Shown here: one piece after another, positions 32,544 to 42,095 of the stretch
Numbering within the stretch: position 1 is the stretch's first letter
How the letters are laid out: each line of letters starts with the position of its first letter
Assembly: GCF_004341385.1 (NCBI RefSeq)
Contig: NZ_SLXE01000019.1
Location: 1 to 50,618, forward strand
DNA length: 50,618 nt
Direction: 5' to 3'
DNA from: Uruburuella suis
Lineage (GTDB): Bacteria > Pseudomonadota > Gammaproteobacteria > Burkholderiales > Neisseriaceae
Notes under the pieces: model-generated
Seen by the model: only the letters and a program-made list of their open reading frames with translations
Told to the model about the DNA's origin: nothing
Databases searched by the model: none
Program-made: the position numbers and the translations under genes

Positions 32544-34445
32544 ATGAATTTGGATTCTTTACTCGCCCTGCCACGCAACATCAAAAAAATCATCTTCGTA
32601 ATACACGATGTGGCGGTGATTTTCGTGGCTTTTTGGTTTGCCCAAAATCTGAAAGCCAGCTATTCGCAAGAATGGGCCGAGCCGGCCAACTGGCTGGCTT
32701 TTGCCGCCACGGCCGTATTGACCATTCTGGTGTTTACCCGTTTGGGGCTTTACCGCGCCGTCACCCGCTATGTGAGCACCAAAGTGCTCACCACGGCGGT
32801 GCTGGGCAGCGCCATTTCCGGCGTGCTGTTTTTCCTCAGCGTGCTGCTGTTTGAGCAGCGCCTGCGCCTGGCCTTGCCGGTGGCTTATTTTCTGATGCTG
32901 GTGGTGTTGATTGCCGGCTCGCGCATCATGCTGCGCACCATGCTCACCAACCGCCACCGCAAGCAGATGATTCCGGTGATTATCTACGGCGCCGGCCAAT
33001 CCGGCCGCCAACTGCTGGAAGCCATCAAGCAGGTGAGCGAATACAACGCCGTGGCCTTTGTAGACGACAACACCGCCATCCAGCGCATGGTGATTTACGA
33101 TTTACCGGTGCACAAGCCTGCCGAAATCGGCAACCTCATCAACCGCTACGGCGTGGAAAAAATCCTGCTCGCCATTCCGAGCGCCAGCACCGAAGTGCGC
33201 AAAAACATCATCCACCAACTCGAAGCTTATCCTTGCGAAGTGCTCACCATTCCGGGCATGAAAGATTTGGTCGACGGCAAAATCAGCGCCAGCTCGCTGA
33301 AAAAAGTTTCGGTGGTTGATTTGCTCGGCCGCGATCCCGTTGCCCCGCGCCCCGAGCTGATGGCGGCAGACATCAGCGGCAAAGTGGTGATGGTTACCGG
33401 CGCGGGCGGCTCCATCGGCTCTGAATTGTGCCGCCAAATTATCCGCAGCCGGCCGGCCAAACTTATTCTATTTGAATTATCAGAGTTTTCACTCTACAGT
33501 ATCGACAAAGAGCTGCGCGATTTTCAGACGGCCTCAGGCACGGCTATCGAAGTATTGCCCATCCTCGGCTCGGTGCAGCACCGCAAGCGCCTGTTTACCA
33601 TTATGCAGGCTTTCGGCGTACAAACCGTTTACCATGCCGCCGCCTACAAACATGTGCCGATGGTGGAATTCAACACCATCGAAGGCGTGCGCAACAATAT
33701 TTACGGCACGATGTTTTGCGCCCAAGCCGCCATCGATGCCCGTGTGGAAACGTTTGTGCTGATTTCCACCGATAAAGCCGTGCGCCCCACCAACACCATG
33801 GGCGCCAGCAAGCGCATGGCCGAATTGGTGCTGCAGGCGCTCGCCGCCGAGCCCGGGCAGAGCACCCGCTTTTGCATGGTGCGTTTCGGCAATGTGCTGG
33901 GCTCATCCGGCTCCGTGGTGCCAGTGTTTGAGCAGCAAATCGCCGCCGGCGGCCCGGTAACGCTCACCCACGCCGACATCACCCGCTACTTCATGACCAT
34001 CCCCGAAGCGGCGCAGCTCGTGATTCAGGCCGGCGCCATGGGCAAAGGCGGCGATGTGTTTGTGCTCGATATGGGCGATTCGGTGAAAATCATCGATTTG
34101 GCCAAACAAATGATCCGCTTGAGCGGCCTCGAAGTGAAAGATAGCGGCCACCCCGAGGGCGATATCGAAATCCAAGTTACCGGCTTGCGCCCCGGCGAAA
34201 AATTATATGAGGAACTCTTGATCGGCGATGAGGTTCAAAAGACCACTCATCCGCGCATCATGACCGCCAGTGAAGTGATGCTTCCGTGGAATGTGCTTTC
34301 TGACATAATCACCCGCATGGATGAAGCCTGCCGTCAATCCGACCAACTGACCCTGCGCCGGCTGCTGCTGGAAGCGCCCACCGGATTCGCACCTAAAGAC
34401 GACATTTGCGATTTAGTCTGGCAACAAAACCACCAGGCCGTCTGA
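32544..34445 (+). CDS. pglD: UDP-N-acetylglucosamine 4,6-dehydratase (PglD/CapD/WbpM family)
   Basis: A 633-residue membrane-anchored dehydratase/epimerase-family enzyme. Four N-terminal membrane helices (about 15-130) are followed by a CoA-binding-like Rossmann domain (GAGQSGRQLLEA, about 149). The catalytic SDR domain has VTGAGGSIGSELCRQI near 288 and active site NTMGASK with Met419 and Lys423. The usual Tyr of YxxxK is replaced by Met, as in WbpM/PglF dehydratases, so 4,6-dehydration without C5 inversion is expected. The stop codon TGA (34443-34445) is supplied by a DUS. Confidence 0.92.
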   Translation: MNLDSLLALPRNIKKIIFVIHDVAVIFVAFWFAQNLKASYSQEWAEPANWLAFAATAVLTILVFTRLGLYRAVTRYVSTKVLTTAVLGSAISGVLFFLSVLLFEQRLRLALPVAYFLMLVVLIAGSRIMLRTMLTNRHRKQMIPVIIYGAGQSGRQLLEAIKQVSEYNAVAFVDDNTAIQRMVIYDLPVHKPAEIGNLINRYGVEKILLAIPSASTEVRKNIIHQLEAYPCEVLTIPGMKDLVDGKISASSLKKVSVVDLLGRDPVAPRPELMAADISGKVVMVTGAGGSIGSELCRQIIRSRPAKLILFELSEFSLYSIDKELRDFQTASGTAIEVLPILGSVQHRKRLFTIMQAFGVQTVYHAAAYKHVPMVEFNTIEGVRNNIYGTMFCAQAAIDARVETFVLISTDKAVRPTNTMGASKRMAELVLQALAAEPGQSTRFCMVRFGNVLGSSGSVVPVFEQQIAAGGPVTLTHADITRYFMTIPEAAQLVIQAGAMGKGGDVFVLDMGDSVKIIDLAKQMIRLSGLEVKDSGHPEGDIEIQVTGLRPGEKLYEELLIGDEVQKTTHPRIMTASEVMLPWNVLSDIITRMDEACRQSDQLTLRRLLLEAPTGFAPKDDICDLVWQQNHQAV

Positions 34446-34461
34446 AAGGTTTCAGACGGCC
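34436..34461. repeat. inverted DUS pair spanning the pglD stop
   Basis: GGCCGTCTGAAA (34436-34447) and TTTCAGACGGCC (34450-34461) form a hairpin 20 bp before the wza start. The first arm contains the pglD stop codon. There is no T run, so it is more likely an attenuator or processing site than a full terminator. Confidence 0.75.
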
Positions 34462-34480
34462 GCAGCAAGAGAGATTTCCT

Positions 34481-35617
34481 GTGAAACTGAAAAAACTGAC
34501 TGCCATCAGCTTATCGCTGCTTGCCTTTACCGCCGGCTGCACAGTGATTCCCGGCTCGGGCTTGTCCACCAGCAACAAAACCATCGTTTACAACGAAAAC
34601 GACACCGCTGAAAATACCACGCTCGACAGCCGGGTAAATGTTTATCCCATCACTCTGAGCCTGGTGCAGAGCATGCGCCAGCCGCAACGTTTTGCCCAGC
34701 CCAATGCCGGCCTGAGCGCACAAAAATCTGAATACCGCTATCGCGTCGGCAGCGGCGATGTGCTCAACGTAACGGTGTGGCACCATCCTGATTTGAATTC
34801 CCCTGTGCCCTCTTCCCCCTTGAGCCCGCAAAGCAAACAGGTCAGCAGCGGCACGTGGGTGGATGAAGCAGGCTATCTTGCCTATCCTTTGGCAGGCAAA
34901 CTTTATGTGCGCGGCAAAACCCTGCCCGAAGTGCAAAACATGCTCACAGGCCGTCTGAAACGCTATATCAAAAACCCACAAGTATCGGTAAACGTTGCCG
35001 AATTCCGCTCGCAGCGCGTTTCCATTTCCGGCGCCGTCGGCCAAGCCGGCCAGCTGCCGCTCACCAACGTGCCCATTACCCTGCTCGATGCCCTTGATTT
35101 GGCCGGCGGCCTGGCTGAAAACGCCGACACCAACAACATCAAATGGACCCACAACGGCGTGGATCGCACCATTTCCGTACAAGATATTCTCGAATTCGGC
35201 GATTTATCGCAAAACCACCTGCTCAGCCACGGCGACATTGTATATGTGCCGACCAATGCCAACAGCAAAGTATATGTGATGGGCGAAGCGGGTAAGCAAG
35301 CCGCCTTGCGCATCGGCAACCACGGCCTCAACCTCACCGAAGCCATCGGTGAAGCAGGCGGTATGAATCAGTCCTTGGCCGATGCCACCGGCGTGTTTGT
35401 GATCCGCAATGCGCCGCAAGATATTGAAAAACCGATTCATATTTATCAGCTTGACCTGAAAGACGCCACCGCTTACGCATTGGGCAACGAATTCAAGTTG
35501 CGCGCCAACGATGTGGTGTATATCACCGCCGCACCGGTTACCCGCTGGAACCGCGTGGTGTCGCAGCTGATCAATTCGTTTACCGGCGCCAACTCGTTGG
35601 GCAACACCTTTAACTAA
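34481..35617 (+). CDS. wza: polysaccharide export outer membrane lipoprotein Wza
   Basis: A 378-residue octameric outer-membrane export channel. The lipoprotein signal ends in lipobox FTAGC (Cys20). Wza-type start and motifs include VIPGSGLSTSN, YRVGSGDVLNVTVWHHPDLN (PES domain, about 105) and GTWVDEAGYLAYPLAGKLYVRGKTL. SLBB repeats occupy about 190-340 (SISGAVGQAGQLPL and YVMGEAGKQAALRI). A C-terminal segment closing near TRWNRVVSQLINSF should form the membrane barrel helix. The start is GTG with an AGAGAG Shine-Dalgarno. It leads the wza-wzb-wzc export module. Confidence 0.93.
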   Translation: MKLKKLTAISLSLLAFTAGCTVIPGSGLSTSNKTIVYNENDTAENTTLDSRVNVYPITLSLVQSMRQPQRFAQPNAGLSAQKSEYRYRVGSGDVLNVTVWHHPDLNSPVPSSPLSPQSKQVSSGTWVDEAGYLAYPLAGKLYVRGKTLPEVQNMLTGRLKRYIKNPQVSVNVAEFRSQRVSISGAVGQAGQLPLTNVPITLLDALDLAGGLAENADTNNIKWTHNGVDRTISVQDILEFGDLSQNHLLSHGDIVYVPTNANSKVYVMGEAGKQAALRIGNHGLNLTEAIGEAGGMNQSLADATGVFVIRNAPQDIEKPIHIYQLDLKDATAYALGNEFKLRANDVVYITAAPVTRWNRVVSQLINSFTGANSLGNTFN

Positions 35618-35632
35618 GCGCCCGGACAGGCC

Positions 35633-36079
35633 ATGTATCAAAAGATTTTAATTGTCTGCGTGGGCAATATCTGCCGCTCCCCCACCGGCGAGCGCTTGCT
35701 GCAAAAAAAGCTGCCCGGGCACCAAATCGCTTCAGCTGGCATCCGGGCGCTGACAGGCAACGATGCCGATTTCCAAGCCATCAAAACCGCCTTGCGGCAC
35801 GGCGTGGTGGTTGCCGGACACACTGCCCGCCAACTCACCGTAGACATGTGCCGGCAAGCCGATTTGATTTTGGTGATGGAACCGGGCCATATTGAAGCGG
35901 TGGCCGACATTTTACCGGCCGCGCGTAGCAAAACCATGTTGTTTGGCCAGTGGCTGCACAAAAAAAGCATCCCCGACCCCTACCGCCAAAGCGATGATAT
36001 GTTTGAAGCCGTGTTTGAGCAACTTGAAGAGGCCGCCACACTTTGGGCTGAAAAACTTCTCCAAACCACCGATAGCTGA
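35633..36079 (+). CDS. wzb: low molecular weight protein-tyrosine phosphatase Wzb
   Basis: A 148-residue cytoplasmic phosphatase that dephosphorylates the Tyr cluster of Wzc, which is required for polymerisation cycling. The catalytic P-loop is CVGNICRS (Cys9 to Arg15, CX5R), and the general acid lies in IPDPYRQSDDMFE (about residue 118). Wzb-specific SAGIRALTGNDAD follows the P-loop. It sits 15 bp after wza and 20 bp before wzc, consistent with one operon. Confidence 0.94.
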   Translation: MYQKILIVCVGNICRSPTGERLLQKKLPGHQIASAGIRALTGNDADFQAIKTALRHGVVVAGHTARQLTVDMCRQADLILVMEPGHIEAVADILPAARSKTMLFGQWLHKKSIPDPYRQSDDMFEAVFEQLEEAATLWAEKLLQTTDS

Positions 36080-36099
36080 ACCACAGGAACCCTTTCCGT

Positions 36100-38256
36100 A
36101 TGTCAACAAAAAATGCTTCCCGAAATCAAAATTCAGTCCAGGGTGAAATCGATTTAAGCCAGCAATTGCGCCGCTTGATCAACCACAAATATCCCATCGC
36201 CGCAGCCGTGCTGGCCGGTGCCTTTTTGGGTGCCCTCTACAGCGTTGCCAGCACGCCGGTTTACCGTGCTGATGCCATGTTGGAAATCGAAACCAAGCAA
36301 AACCAGATTCTCACCGAAATCAACAGCATGTTCAGCAACGAGCCCTCGCCTTCCGAAGTGGAGATAGAGCTGGTGCAATCCCGGTTGGTGGTGGGCAAAA
36401 CCGTTGACGATCTGCATTTGGATCAAGTGGTCAAACCCAAATACTTTCCCTTGCTCGGCCGCATGCTGCACAATTTAAGCAGCGATATTGATCCACAACT
36501 TACGCTGCACACCTTTACGGTGGAAACTGAATGGCTTAATCAACCCATCATTCTGAAAGCCACCGACAACAAACACTACACGCTTAAGCTGCCGGACGGC
36601 ACCACCGCTGAAGGCACGGTTGGCCAAGCCTTGAGAATCAACCCGCAAACCACCATCCAAGTCAACCAGATTTTGGCTGAGAGCGGCCAGGAATTCGCGC
36701 TCATCAAAAACACCAAGCTTAGCGCCATCCAAAATATCTACAACAACCTTTCCGTCATCAGCAAAGGCAAAACCAGCCCCATCATCAATTTGGGCTACAC
36801 CGGCACCGAACCTGAAGAAATTCAGCGCACACTCAACAGTATCATCGACAACTACATCAGCCAAAACAAAGACCGCGATATTCAGGTGGCCGCCGCAGGC
36901 TTGGCCTTTATCAGCGAAGAATTACCGCGCCTGAAGCGCAATCTGGAAGATGCAGAAAACCGCCTCAACGAATACCGCACCCGCAGCGGCTCGCTGGATA
37001 TTCCGGTGGAAGCCAAAGGCGCATTGGAAAGCCTGGTGGCCATCGAAACCCAAATCACCGGCTTGAAAACCGAAGAAGCCGGCCTGGCCGAGCTTTATAC
37101 GCCCGCACATCCCACCTATAAAGCCGTGCTCGACAAGCTCTCCGTATTGAATCAGGCCAAAAATAAAATCAACCGCCAAATTTCGGAATTGCCCAATATC
37201 CAGCAAGAAGTGATCCGCCTCACCCGCGATGTCGACACCAATCAGGCTACCTATGTGCAGCTGCTCAATAAGCAGCAAGAGCTCAATATTATGCAGGCCA
37301 GCGCACAAGGCAACGTGCGCGTGGTCGATCATGCCATGACCGCCGAGCGCCCCATCAAGCCGCGCAAGGCCATGATCACCCTGCTCTCGGCGCTCACCGC
37401 CGGCATGCTGGCTTCAGCTTGGTATTTATTCCGTGGTGCCGTGCGCCGCACCCTCACCTCGCCCGATGAAATCGAAGCCCTGAATTTGGAAGTGTTGGCC
37501 ATCATTCCCAAATCCGATGCCCAAGCGGAACAAAGCGGCAGCTTGGCCAAGCTGAAAAAGCCCGCACAAGCTGCCGCCAAATATCTGCTGGCTCAAGCCG
37601 AGCCGACCGATGTTACCGTGGAAGCCATACGCTCGTTGCGCACCAGCATTTATTTTTCAATTATGGATGCCAAAAACAACATCCTGATGATTTCCGGTGC
37701 CACACCTGAAGCCGGGAAATCCTTTATTGCCGCCAACTTGGCCATCGTAATGGCGCAATCGGAAAAGAAAGTGCTGCTGATTGATGCCGATATGCGCAAA
37801 GGTTATCTCGACCAATTATTCGAAGCCCCTGCCGAACAAGGCTTGGCTGAAATTCTTTCCGGCCAAATCACCCCATCCCAGGCCATGCAGCCCACGCAAA
37901 CGCCGAACTTAGACATCATCACCCACGGCACTTTGCCCGACAACCCTTCCGAGCTCTTGATGAGCAACCGTCTGCGCGCCTTGCTCGAATGGGCCAAACC
38001 GCGCTACGACCACATCATTATTGACACCCCGCCGGTATTGTCGGTAACCGATGCCACCATCATTGGTCAAATGGCCGGCATCACCTTGTTGGTGGCGCGT
38101 TATGAATCCACCACCGCACTCGAGCTCGACAGAAGCGCCGCCAAACTCGTACAAAACAACGTGCCGGTAAAAGGCGTGATTTTCAACGGCTTGGACAGAA
38201 ATGCGCAAGATGTTTACAGCTATTACGCTTATGCAAAATATGTTCAAAAAACATAA
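36100..38256 (+). CDS. wzc: polysaccharide co-polymerase / tyrosine autokinase Wzc
   Basis: A 718-residue inner-membrane BY-kinase controlling chain length and export. The N-terminal Wzz domain lies between two membrane helices (about 30-50 and 425-445), with a long periplasmic coiled coil between them. The proline-rich segment AERPIKPRKA precedes TM2. The cytoplasmic kinase has Walker A GATPEAGKS (about 532-540), Walker A' LLIDADMRKG and Walker B HIIIDTPPVL (about 640). The C-terminus has five Tyr residues (706, 708, 709, 711, 714) as autophosphorylation sites for Wzb to reverse. It is followed by a strong DUS terminator. Confidence 0.95.
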   Translation: MSTKNASRNQNSVQGEIDLSQQLRRLINHKYPIAAAVLAGAFLGALYSVASTPVYRADAMLEIETKQNQILTEINSMFSNEPSPSEVEIELVQSRLVVGKTVDDLHLDQVVKPKYFPLLGRMLHNLSSDIDPQLTLHTFTVETEWLNQPIILKATDNKHYTLKLPDGTTAEGTVGQALRINPQTTIQVNQILAESGQEFALIKNTKLSAIQNIYNNLSVISKGKTSPIINLGYTGTEPEEIQRTLNSIIDNYISQNKDRDIQVAAAGLAFISEELPRLKRNLEDAENRLNEYRTRSGSLDIPVEAKGALESLVAIETQITGLKTEEAGLAELYTPAHPTYKAVLDKLSVLNQAKNKINRQISELPNIQQEVIRLTRDVDTNQATYVQLLNKQQELNIMQASAQGNVRVVDHAMTAERPIKPRKAMITLLSALTAGMLASAWYLFRGAVRRTLTSPDEIEALNLEVLAIIPKSDAQAEQSGSLAKLKKPAQAAAKYLLAQAEPTDVTVEAIRSLRTSIYFSIMDAKNNILMISGATPEAGKSFIAANLAIVMAQSEKKVLLIDADMRKGYLDQLFEAPAEQGLAEILSGQITPSQAMQPTQTPNLDIITHGTLPDNPSELLMSNRLRALLEWAKPRYDHIIIDTPPVLSVTDATIIGQMAGITLLVARYESTTALELDRSAAKLVQNNVPVKGVIFNGLDRNAQDVYSYYAYAKYVQKT

Positions 38257-38318
38257 CCTTCCGGCTCAAGCAGCGGCAACCGTATACACTGAAACGTAAA
38301 CGTATGCATGATGAAAAA

Positions 38319-38350
38319 GGCCGTCTGAAAGCTTTTCAGACGGCCTTTTT
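38319..38350. terminator. inverted DUS pair, terminator of the polysaccharide locus
   Basis: AAAAAGGCCGTCTGAAA pairs with TTTCAGACGGCCTTTTT around a GCT centre (core 38319-38345), with T residues on the + side. It closes wza-wzb-wzc. Confidence 0.88.
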
Positions 38351-38373
38351 CATTATCGGCACATGGGGTTTTA

Positions 38374-38560
38374 TACCCATTCAAAAAAATAATATACAAA
38401 CAGGCAGCCTGTAGGTCGGATTCTCGAATCCGACACTTGTTCGCAGAACAAGGCCGCACATCTCTTTGGCCGTTGGCCAAACGTCGGATTCAAGAATCCG
38501 ACCTACGCGGATGATGTTGCCGAATTGCTTTTATTTTGTAAGGTTATTTTTGGATTGGTA
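38374..38560. mobile_element. miniature inverted-repeat element, copy B (187 bp)
   Basis: Left end TACCCATTCAAAAAAATAA, right end a diverged TTATTTTTGGATTGGTA. It carries the same two GTCGGATTC palindromes as copy A and the same AGGCAGCCTGTAGG segment. It has the same orientation as copy A and lies between the wzc terminator and sdaA in an otherwise featureless 330-bp gap. Confidence 0.8.
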
Positions 38561-38586
38561 TTAATCCAACCGCGCCCATTACTGCA

Positions 38587-39987
38587 TCAGCATTCCACCA
38601 CCCGCACCGACACCGGCACCGCTTCTTGCTGCAAGGTGATTGCCAGCCCGGCCAGCGAGGTTTCTTTATAAGTGGCTTTCATGTCGCGGCCGGTTTGCAA
38701 CATGGTTTGAATCACCATATCGAGCGACACTTTTTTATCGTGGCCGTCTTCCAGCAAGGCCAGCGCACCCAATTTGAGCGCTTTTTCCGCCGCAATACCG
38801 TTGCGCTCGATGCAGGGAATCTGCACTAGGCCGCCCACCGGGTCGCAAGTGAGGCCCAAATGGTGTTCCATCGCCATTTCGGCGGCATTTTCCACTTGCG
38901 CGGGCGTGCCGCCGATGGCTTCGGCATAAGCACCGGCCGCCATCGAACAGGCCACGCCCACTTCGCCCTGGCAACCCACATCGGCACCGGAAATCGAAGC
39001 ATTGGTTTTATACAGAATGCCGATGGCGCCGGCGGTGAGCAGAAAATTTTCCACCCGCGCCTGCGTGGTATGCGGGTTGAACTTGCGGTAATAATGCAGC
39101 ACCGCCGGAATAATGCCCGCCGCGCCATTGGTGGGTGCAGTCACCACGCGGCCGCCGGCGGCGTTTTCCTCGTTTACCGCCATGGCATACACCATCGGCC
39201 ATAATTGCGTGTTAACAATTTCCGCCTCACGCAACACCCGCAGCTTAGCCGCCAATTGCGGCGCGCGCCGGCGCACATTCAGGCCGCCCGGCAACAGGCC
39301 GTCTGAACCCAGCCCGCGCTTGATGCAGGCTTCCATCGCCTCGGCCACCGCGGCCACGCGCGCGCGCACCTTATCTTCGCTCTCACCGCTCAAAGCCATT
39401 TCATTAGCCAGCACCACTTCGGCAATATTGAGCTGCTCGCGGCGGCATTGCGCCAACAATTCGGCGGCGCTGTGAAACGGATACGGCACTTCGGCCGCGG
39501 CCGCAGCTTCCTGCCCGAATGTTTCATCGGTTACGATAAAGCCGCCGCCCACCGAATAATATACTTGTGCACACAATTCGAGGCCGTCTGAAGCATAAGC
39601 GTGAAAACGCAAGCCGTTGGGGTGTTTGGGCAGGCTCTCGCCGCCGAGAATGTGCAAATCACGTTCCACATTAAAAGTGATGGTGCGCGCACCCAGCTGC
39701 AATTGCTGCCGTGCGCGGATGCGTGAGAGCCGCTCGGCAATGGCGGCCAAATCGATTTCTTCCGGCAAGCTGCCCTCCAGCCCGAGCAAGAGCGCATCAA
39801 AAGTGCCGTGGCCTTGGCCGGTGAGCGCCAACGAGCCGTAGATTTCAATCATAATGCGCTCGGTTTGCGCGATGAGCCCTTGCTGCGCCAAGCACTCTGC
39901 AAACGCAGCGGCAGCTTTCATCGGCCCCACCGTGTGCGAGCTGGACGGCCCCAGGCCGATTTTGAAAATATCGAATATACTGATCAT
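38587..39987 (-). CDS. sdaA: L-serine ammonia-lyase
   Basis: Deaminates L-serine to pyruvate and ammonia using an oxygen-labile [4Fe-4S] cluster. The single-chain form (466 residues) has an N-terminal beta domain opening SIFDIFKIGLGPSSSHTVGPM. The C-terminal catalytic alpha domain contains the cluster cysteines in VGCQGEVGVACSMAAGAYAE and TCDPVGGLVQIPCIERN, and the substrate loop APTNGAAGIIPAVLHYY. Length and order match SdaA/TdcG. It is convergent with the polysaccharide locus across the miniature element. Confidence 0.95.
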   Translation of the reverse strand: MISIFDIFKIGLGPSSSHTVGPMKAAAAFAECLAQQGLIAQTERIMIEIYGSLALTGQGHGTFDALLLGLEGSLPEEIDLAAIAERLSRIRARQQLQLGARTITFNVERDLHILGGESLPKHPNGLRFHAYASDGLELCAQVYYSVGGGFIVTDETFGQEAAAAAEVPYPFHSAAELLAQCRREQLNIAEVVLANEMALSGESEDKVRARVAAVAEAMEACIKRGLGSDGLLPGGLNVRRRAPQLAAKLRVLREAEIVNTQLWPMVYAMAVNEENAAGGRVVTAPTNGAAGIIPAVLHYYRKFNPHTTQARVENFLLTAGAIGILYKTNASISGADVGCQGEVGVACSMAAGAYAEAIGGTPAQVENAAEMAMEHHLGLTCDPVGGLVQIPCIERNGIAAEKALKLGALALLEDGHDKKVSLDMVIQTMLQTGRDMKATYKETSLAGLAITLQQEAVPVSVRVVEC

Positions 39988-40043
39988 AGTGCGTTTGCCG
40001 CCTGAAATATAAAGAATGCCTCACTATAGCAGGAAACAAAATA

Positions 40044-40080
40044 GCCGTCTGAAACGCTTTGCAGCTTTTCAGACGGCCTG
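40044..40080. terminator. inverted DUS pair after dxs
   Basis: GCCGTCTGAAA (40044-40054) and TTTCAGACGGC (40067-40077) with a 12-nt loop, lying between dxs and the start of sdaA, both on the - strand. It lacks a clear T run on the - strand, so termination strength is uncertain. Confidence 0.55.
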
Positions 40081-40094
40081 TGTTTAATGGCTTG

Positions 40095-41981
40095 CTATGC
40101 CGCCAGCCAGCGCCGAATCTGCGCCAGCACGGTCTCGCTGCTCAAACCCAAATCGGCCATCAGCTGCTTGGGGTCGCCGTGTTCGGTGACCTGATCGGGC
40201 ACGCCCAACACCAGCACGGGCTTGCAGATTTTGTGCTTCGCCAACACTTCCAACACCGCGCTGCCCGCGCCGCCTTGCACGGCATTCTCTTCAATAGTGA
40301 CCAAATAATCGTGCTCAGCGGCCAATTCTACAATCAGGGCTTCATCAAGCGGTTTCACAAAGCGCATATCGGCCACGGTGGCATTCAATTCTTCGGCGGC
40401 GGCCAAGGCCGGCTGCACCATGCTGCCGAAAGCCAAAATGGCGGTTTGCCTGCCTTGCCTGCGCAACACGCCTTTGCCCACCGGCACGGTTTCGAGGCCG
40501 TCTGAAACTTTCGCCCCTTTGCCCGAGCCGCGCGGATAGCGTACAGCAGAAGGCGCATCGAGCTGATAGCAGGTGGAAAGCAGCAGGCGGCATTCCTGCT
40601 CATCGCTCGGCGCAGCCACCACCATATTGGGCAGGCAGCGCAAAAAGCTCAAATCATACACGCCCGCATGCGTGGGGCCGTCGGCGCCGACAATGCCGGC
40701 GCGATCCACGGCAAAGAGCACGGGCAGGTTTTGCAGCGCCACATCGTGCACCAATTGATCATAGCCGCGCTGCAAAAAAGTGGAATAAATCGCCACCACC
40801 GGCTTGGCGCCTTCGCAGGCCAAACCGCCGGCAAAAGTGACGGCGTGCTGCTCGGCAATGCCCACATCGAAATAGCGCTCGGGAAATTTCTGCTCGAATT
40901 CCACCAACCCGCTGCCCTCGCGCATGGCGGGCGTGATAGCCACCAGCCGCTCATCGGCGGCGGCTTGGTCGCACAGCCATTGGCCGAAAATCTGGGTGTA
41001 GGTGGGCTTGGGCGGCGGCACGGGTGCCACGGGCGCATCGCCTTCTTTGGCCAGCGTCGACACGGCATGGTATTTCACCGGATCGTTTTCAGCCAGCTTG
41101 TAGCCCTGCCCTTTTTTGGTGATCACATGCAAAAGCTGCGGGCCTTTTTTGCCGCGCAAATCTTGCAGCACTTCCACCAAGCGCTCGACATCGTGGCCGT
41201 CCACAGGCCCCGTGTAGTTGAAGCCGAAGTTTTCAAAAAGCGACAGCGATTGCTTGGCATGCTCGGCTTCGCTGGCGATGGTTTTGATTTTATTTTCCAC
41301 TTTTTGCGCGATTTCAAGCGCACCGGGCAGAATATTGAGCACTTTTTCCGACTGCTGTTTGAAGCTGTGCAACACGCCGCGCATATCGCGCACGGCATTG
41401 GTGGCCAGATATTTGGGCAACGCGCCCACATTGGGGGAAATCGACATTTCGTTGTCGTTGAGTATTACCAGCAGGTTTACATCGGTGTCGCCGGCGCAAT
41501 TGAGCGCTTCAAACGCCTGCCCCGCTGTCATCGCGCCATCGCCGATAATGGCCACGCTGCGGTGCTCGTTGCCCGCCAGCTTGTCGGCCACCGCCATGCC
41601 CAGCGCCGCGCCGATAGAAGTGGAAGAATGCCCCACGCCGAAAGCGTCGTATTCCGATTCGGCGCGTTTGGGAAAGCCCGCCAGGCCGCCATATTGGCGC
41701 ATACTGCCCATGCGGCTCTTGCGGCCGGTGAGGATTTTATGCGGATAGCTCTGATGGCCCACATCCCACACCAATTTGTCTTGCGGCGTGTGATACACAT
41801 AATGCAGCGCCACCGTGAGCTCCACCGCACCCAGATTGCTGGCGAAATGGCCGCCGGTTTTTCCCACCGATTCCAGCAGGAAAGCGCGCAGTTCTTCGGC
41901 CACTTGCGGCAGCTGGTTTCGGCTGAGGGCGCGCAAATCTTGCGGCAGGGTGATGGTGTCTAGCAGCGGTGTCGGGCTCAT
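40095..41981 (-). CDS. dxs: 1-deoxy-D-xylulose-5-phosphate synthase
   Basis: The first enzyme of the MEP isoprenoid pathway, condensing pyruvate and glyceraldehyde 3-phosphate with thiamine diphosphate. All landmarks are present in 628 residues: DVGHQSYPHKILTGR (substrate His), the TPP motif GDGAMTAGQAFEALNCAGD, the FNYTGPVDGHD segment, and the transketolase pyrimidine-domain FDVGIAEQHAVTFAGGLA with catalytic Glu. The C-terminal domain closes with LGVPDQVTEHG. It supplies isoprenoids for undecaprenyl phosphate, the lipid carrier of the polysaccharide locus, though linkage is only by proximity. Confidence 0.97.
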   Translation of the reverse strand: MSPTPLLDTITLPQDLRALSRNQLPQVAEELRAFLLESVGKTGGHFASNLGAVELTVALHYVYHTPQDKLVWDVGHQSYPHKILTGRKSRMGSMRQYGGLAGFPKRAESEYDAFGVGHSSTSIGAALGMAVADKLAGNEHRSVAIIGDGAMTAGQAFEALNCAGDTDVNLLVILNDNEMSISPNVGALPKYLATNAVRDMRGVLHSFKQQSEKVLNILPGALEIAQKVENKIKTIASEAEHAKQSLSLFENFGFNYTGPVDGHDVERLVEVLQDLRGKKGPQLLHVITKKGQGYKLAENDPVKYHAVSTLAKEGDAPVAPVPPPKPTYTQIFGQWLCDQAAADERLVAITPAMREGSGLVEFEQKFPERYFDVGIAEQHAVTFAGGLACEGAKPVVAIYSTFLQRGYDQLVHDVALQNLPVLFAVDRAGIVGADGPTHAGVYDLSFLRCLPNMVVAAPSDEQECRLLLSTCYQLDAPSAVRYPRGSGKGAKVSDGLETVPVGKGVLRRQGRQTAILAFGSMVQPALAAAEELNATVADMRFVKPLDEALIVELAAEHDYLVTIEENAVQGGAGSAVLEVLAKHKICKPVLVLGVPDQVTEHGDPKQLMADLGLSSETVLAQIRRWLAA

Positions 41982-42095
41982 AATGCGGCTCTTTTTTATA
42001 CTGAAACAAGGTGTAAGGCGCGATTATAGCAGAGATTGTTACGGCGCTTTTGTGTTATCCTGCAGGCGTTAACGATTTGCGATACAGGAATGCGG

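Noticed and set aside
40668..41963. A 431-codon open frame on the + strand
   Set aside because: It is antisense to dxs, which has every expected motif; the composition of this frame is atypical of real proteins.
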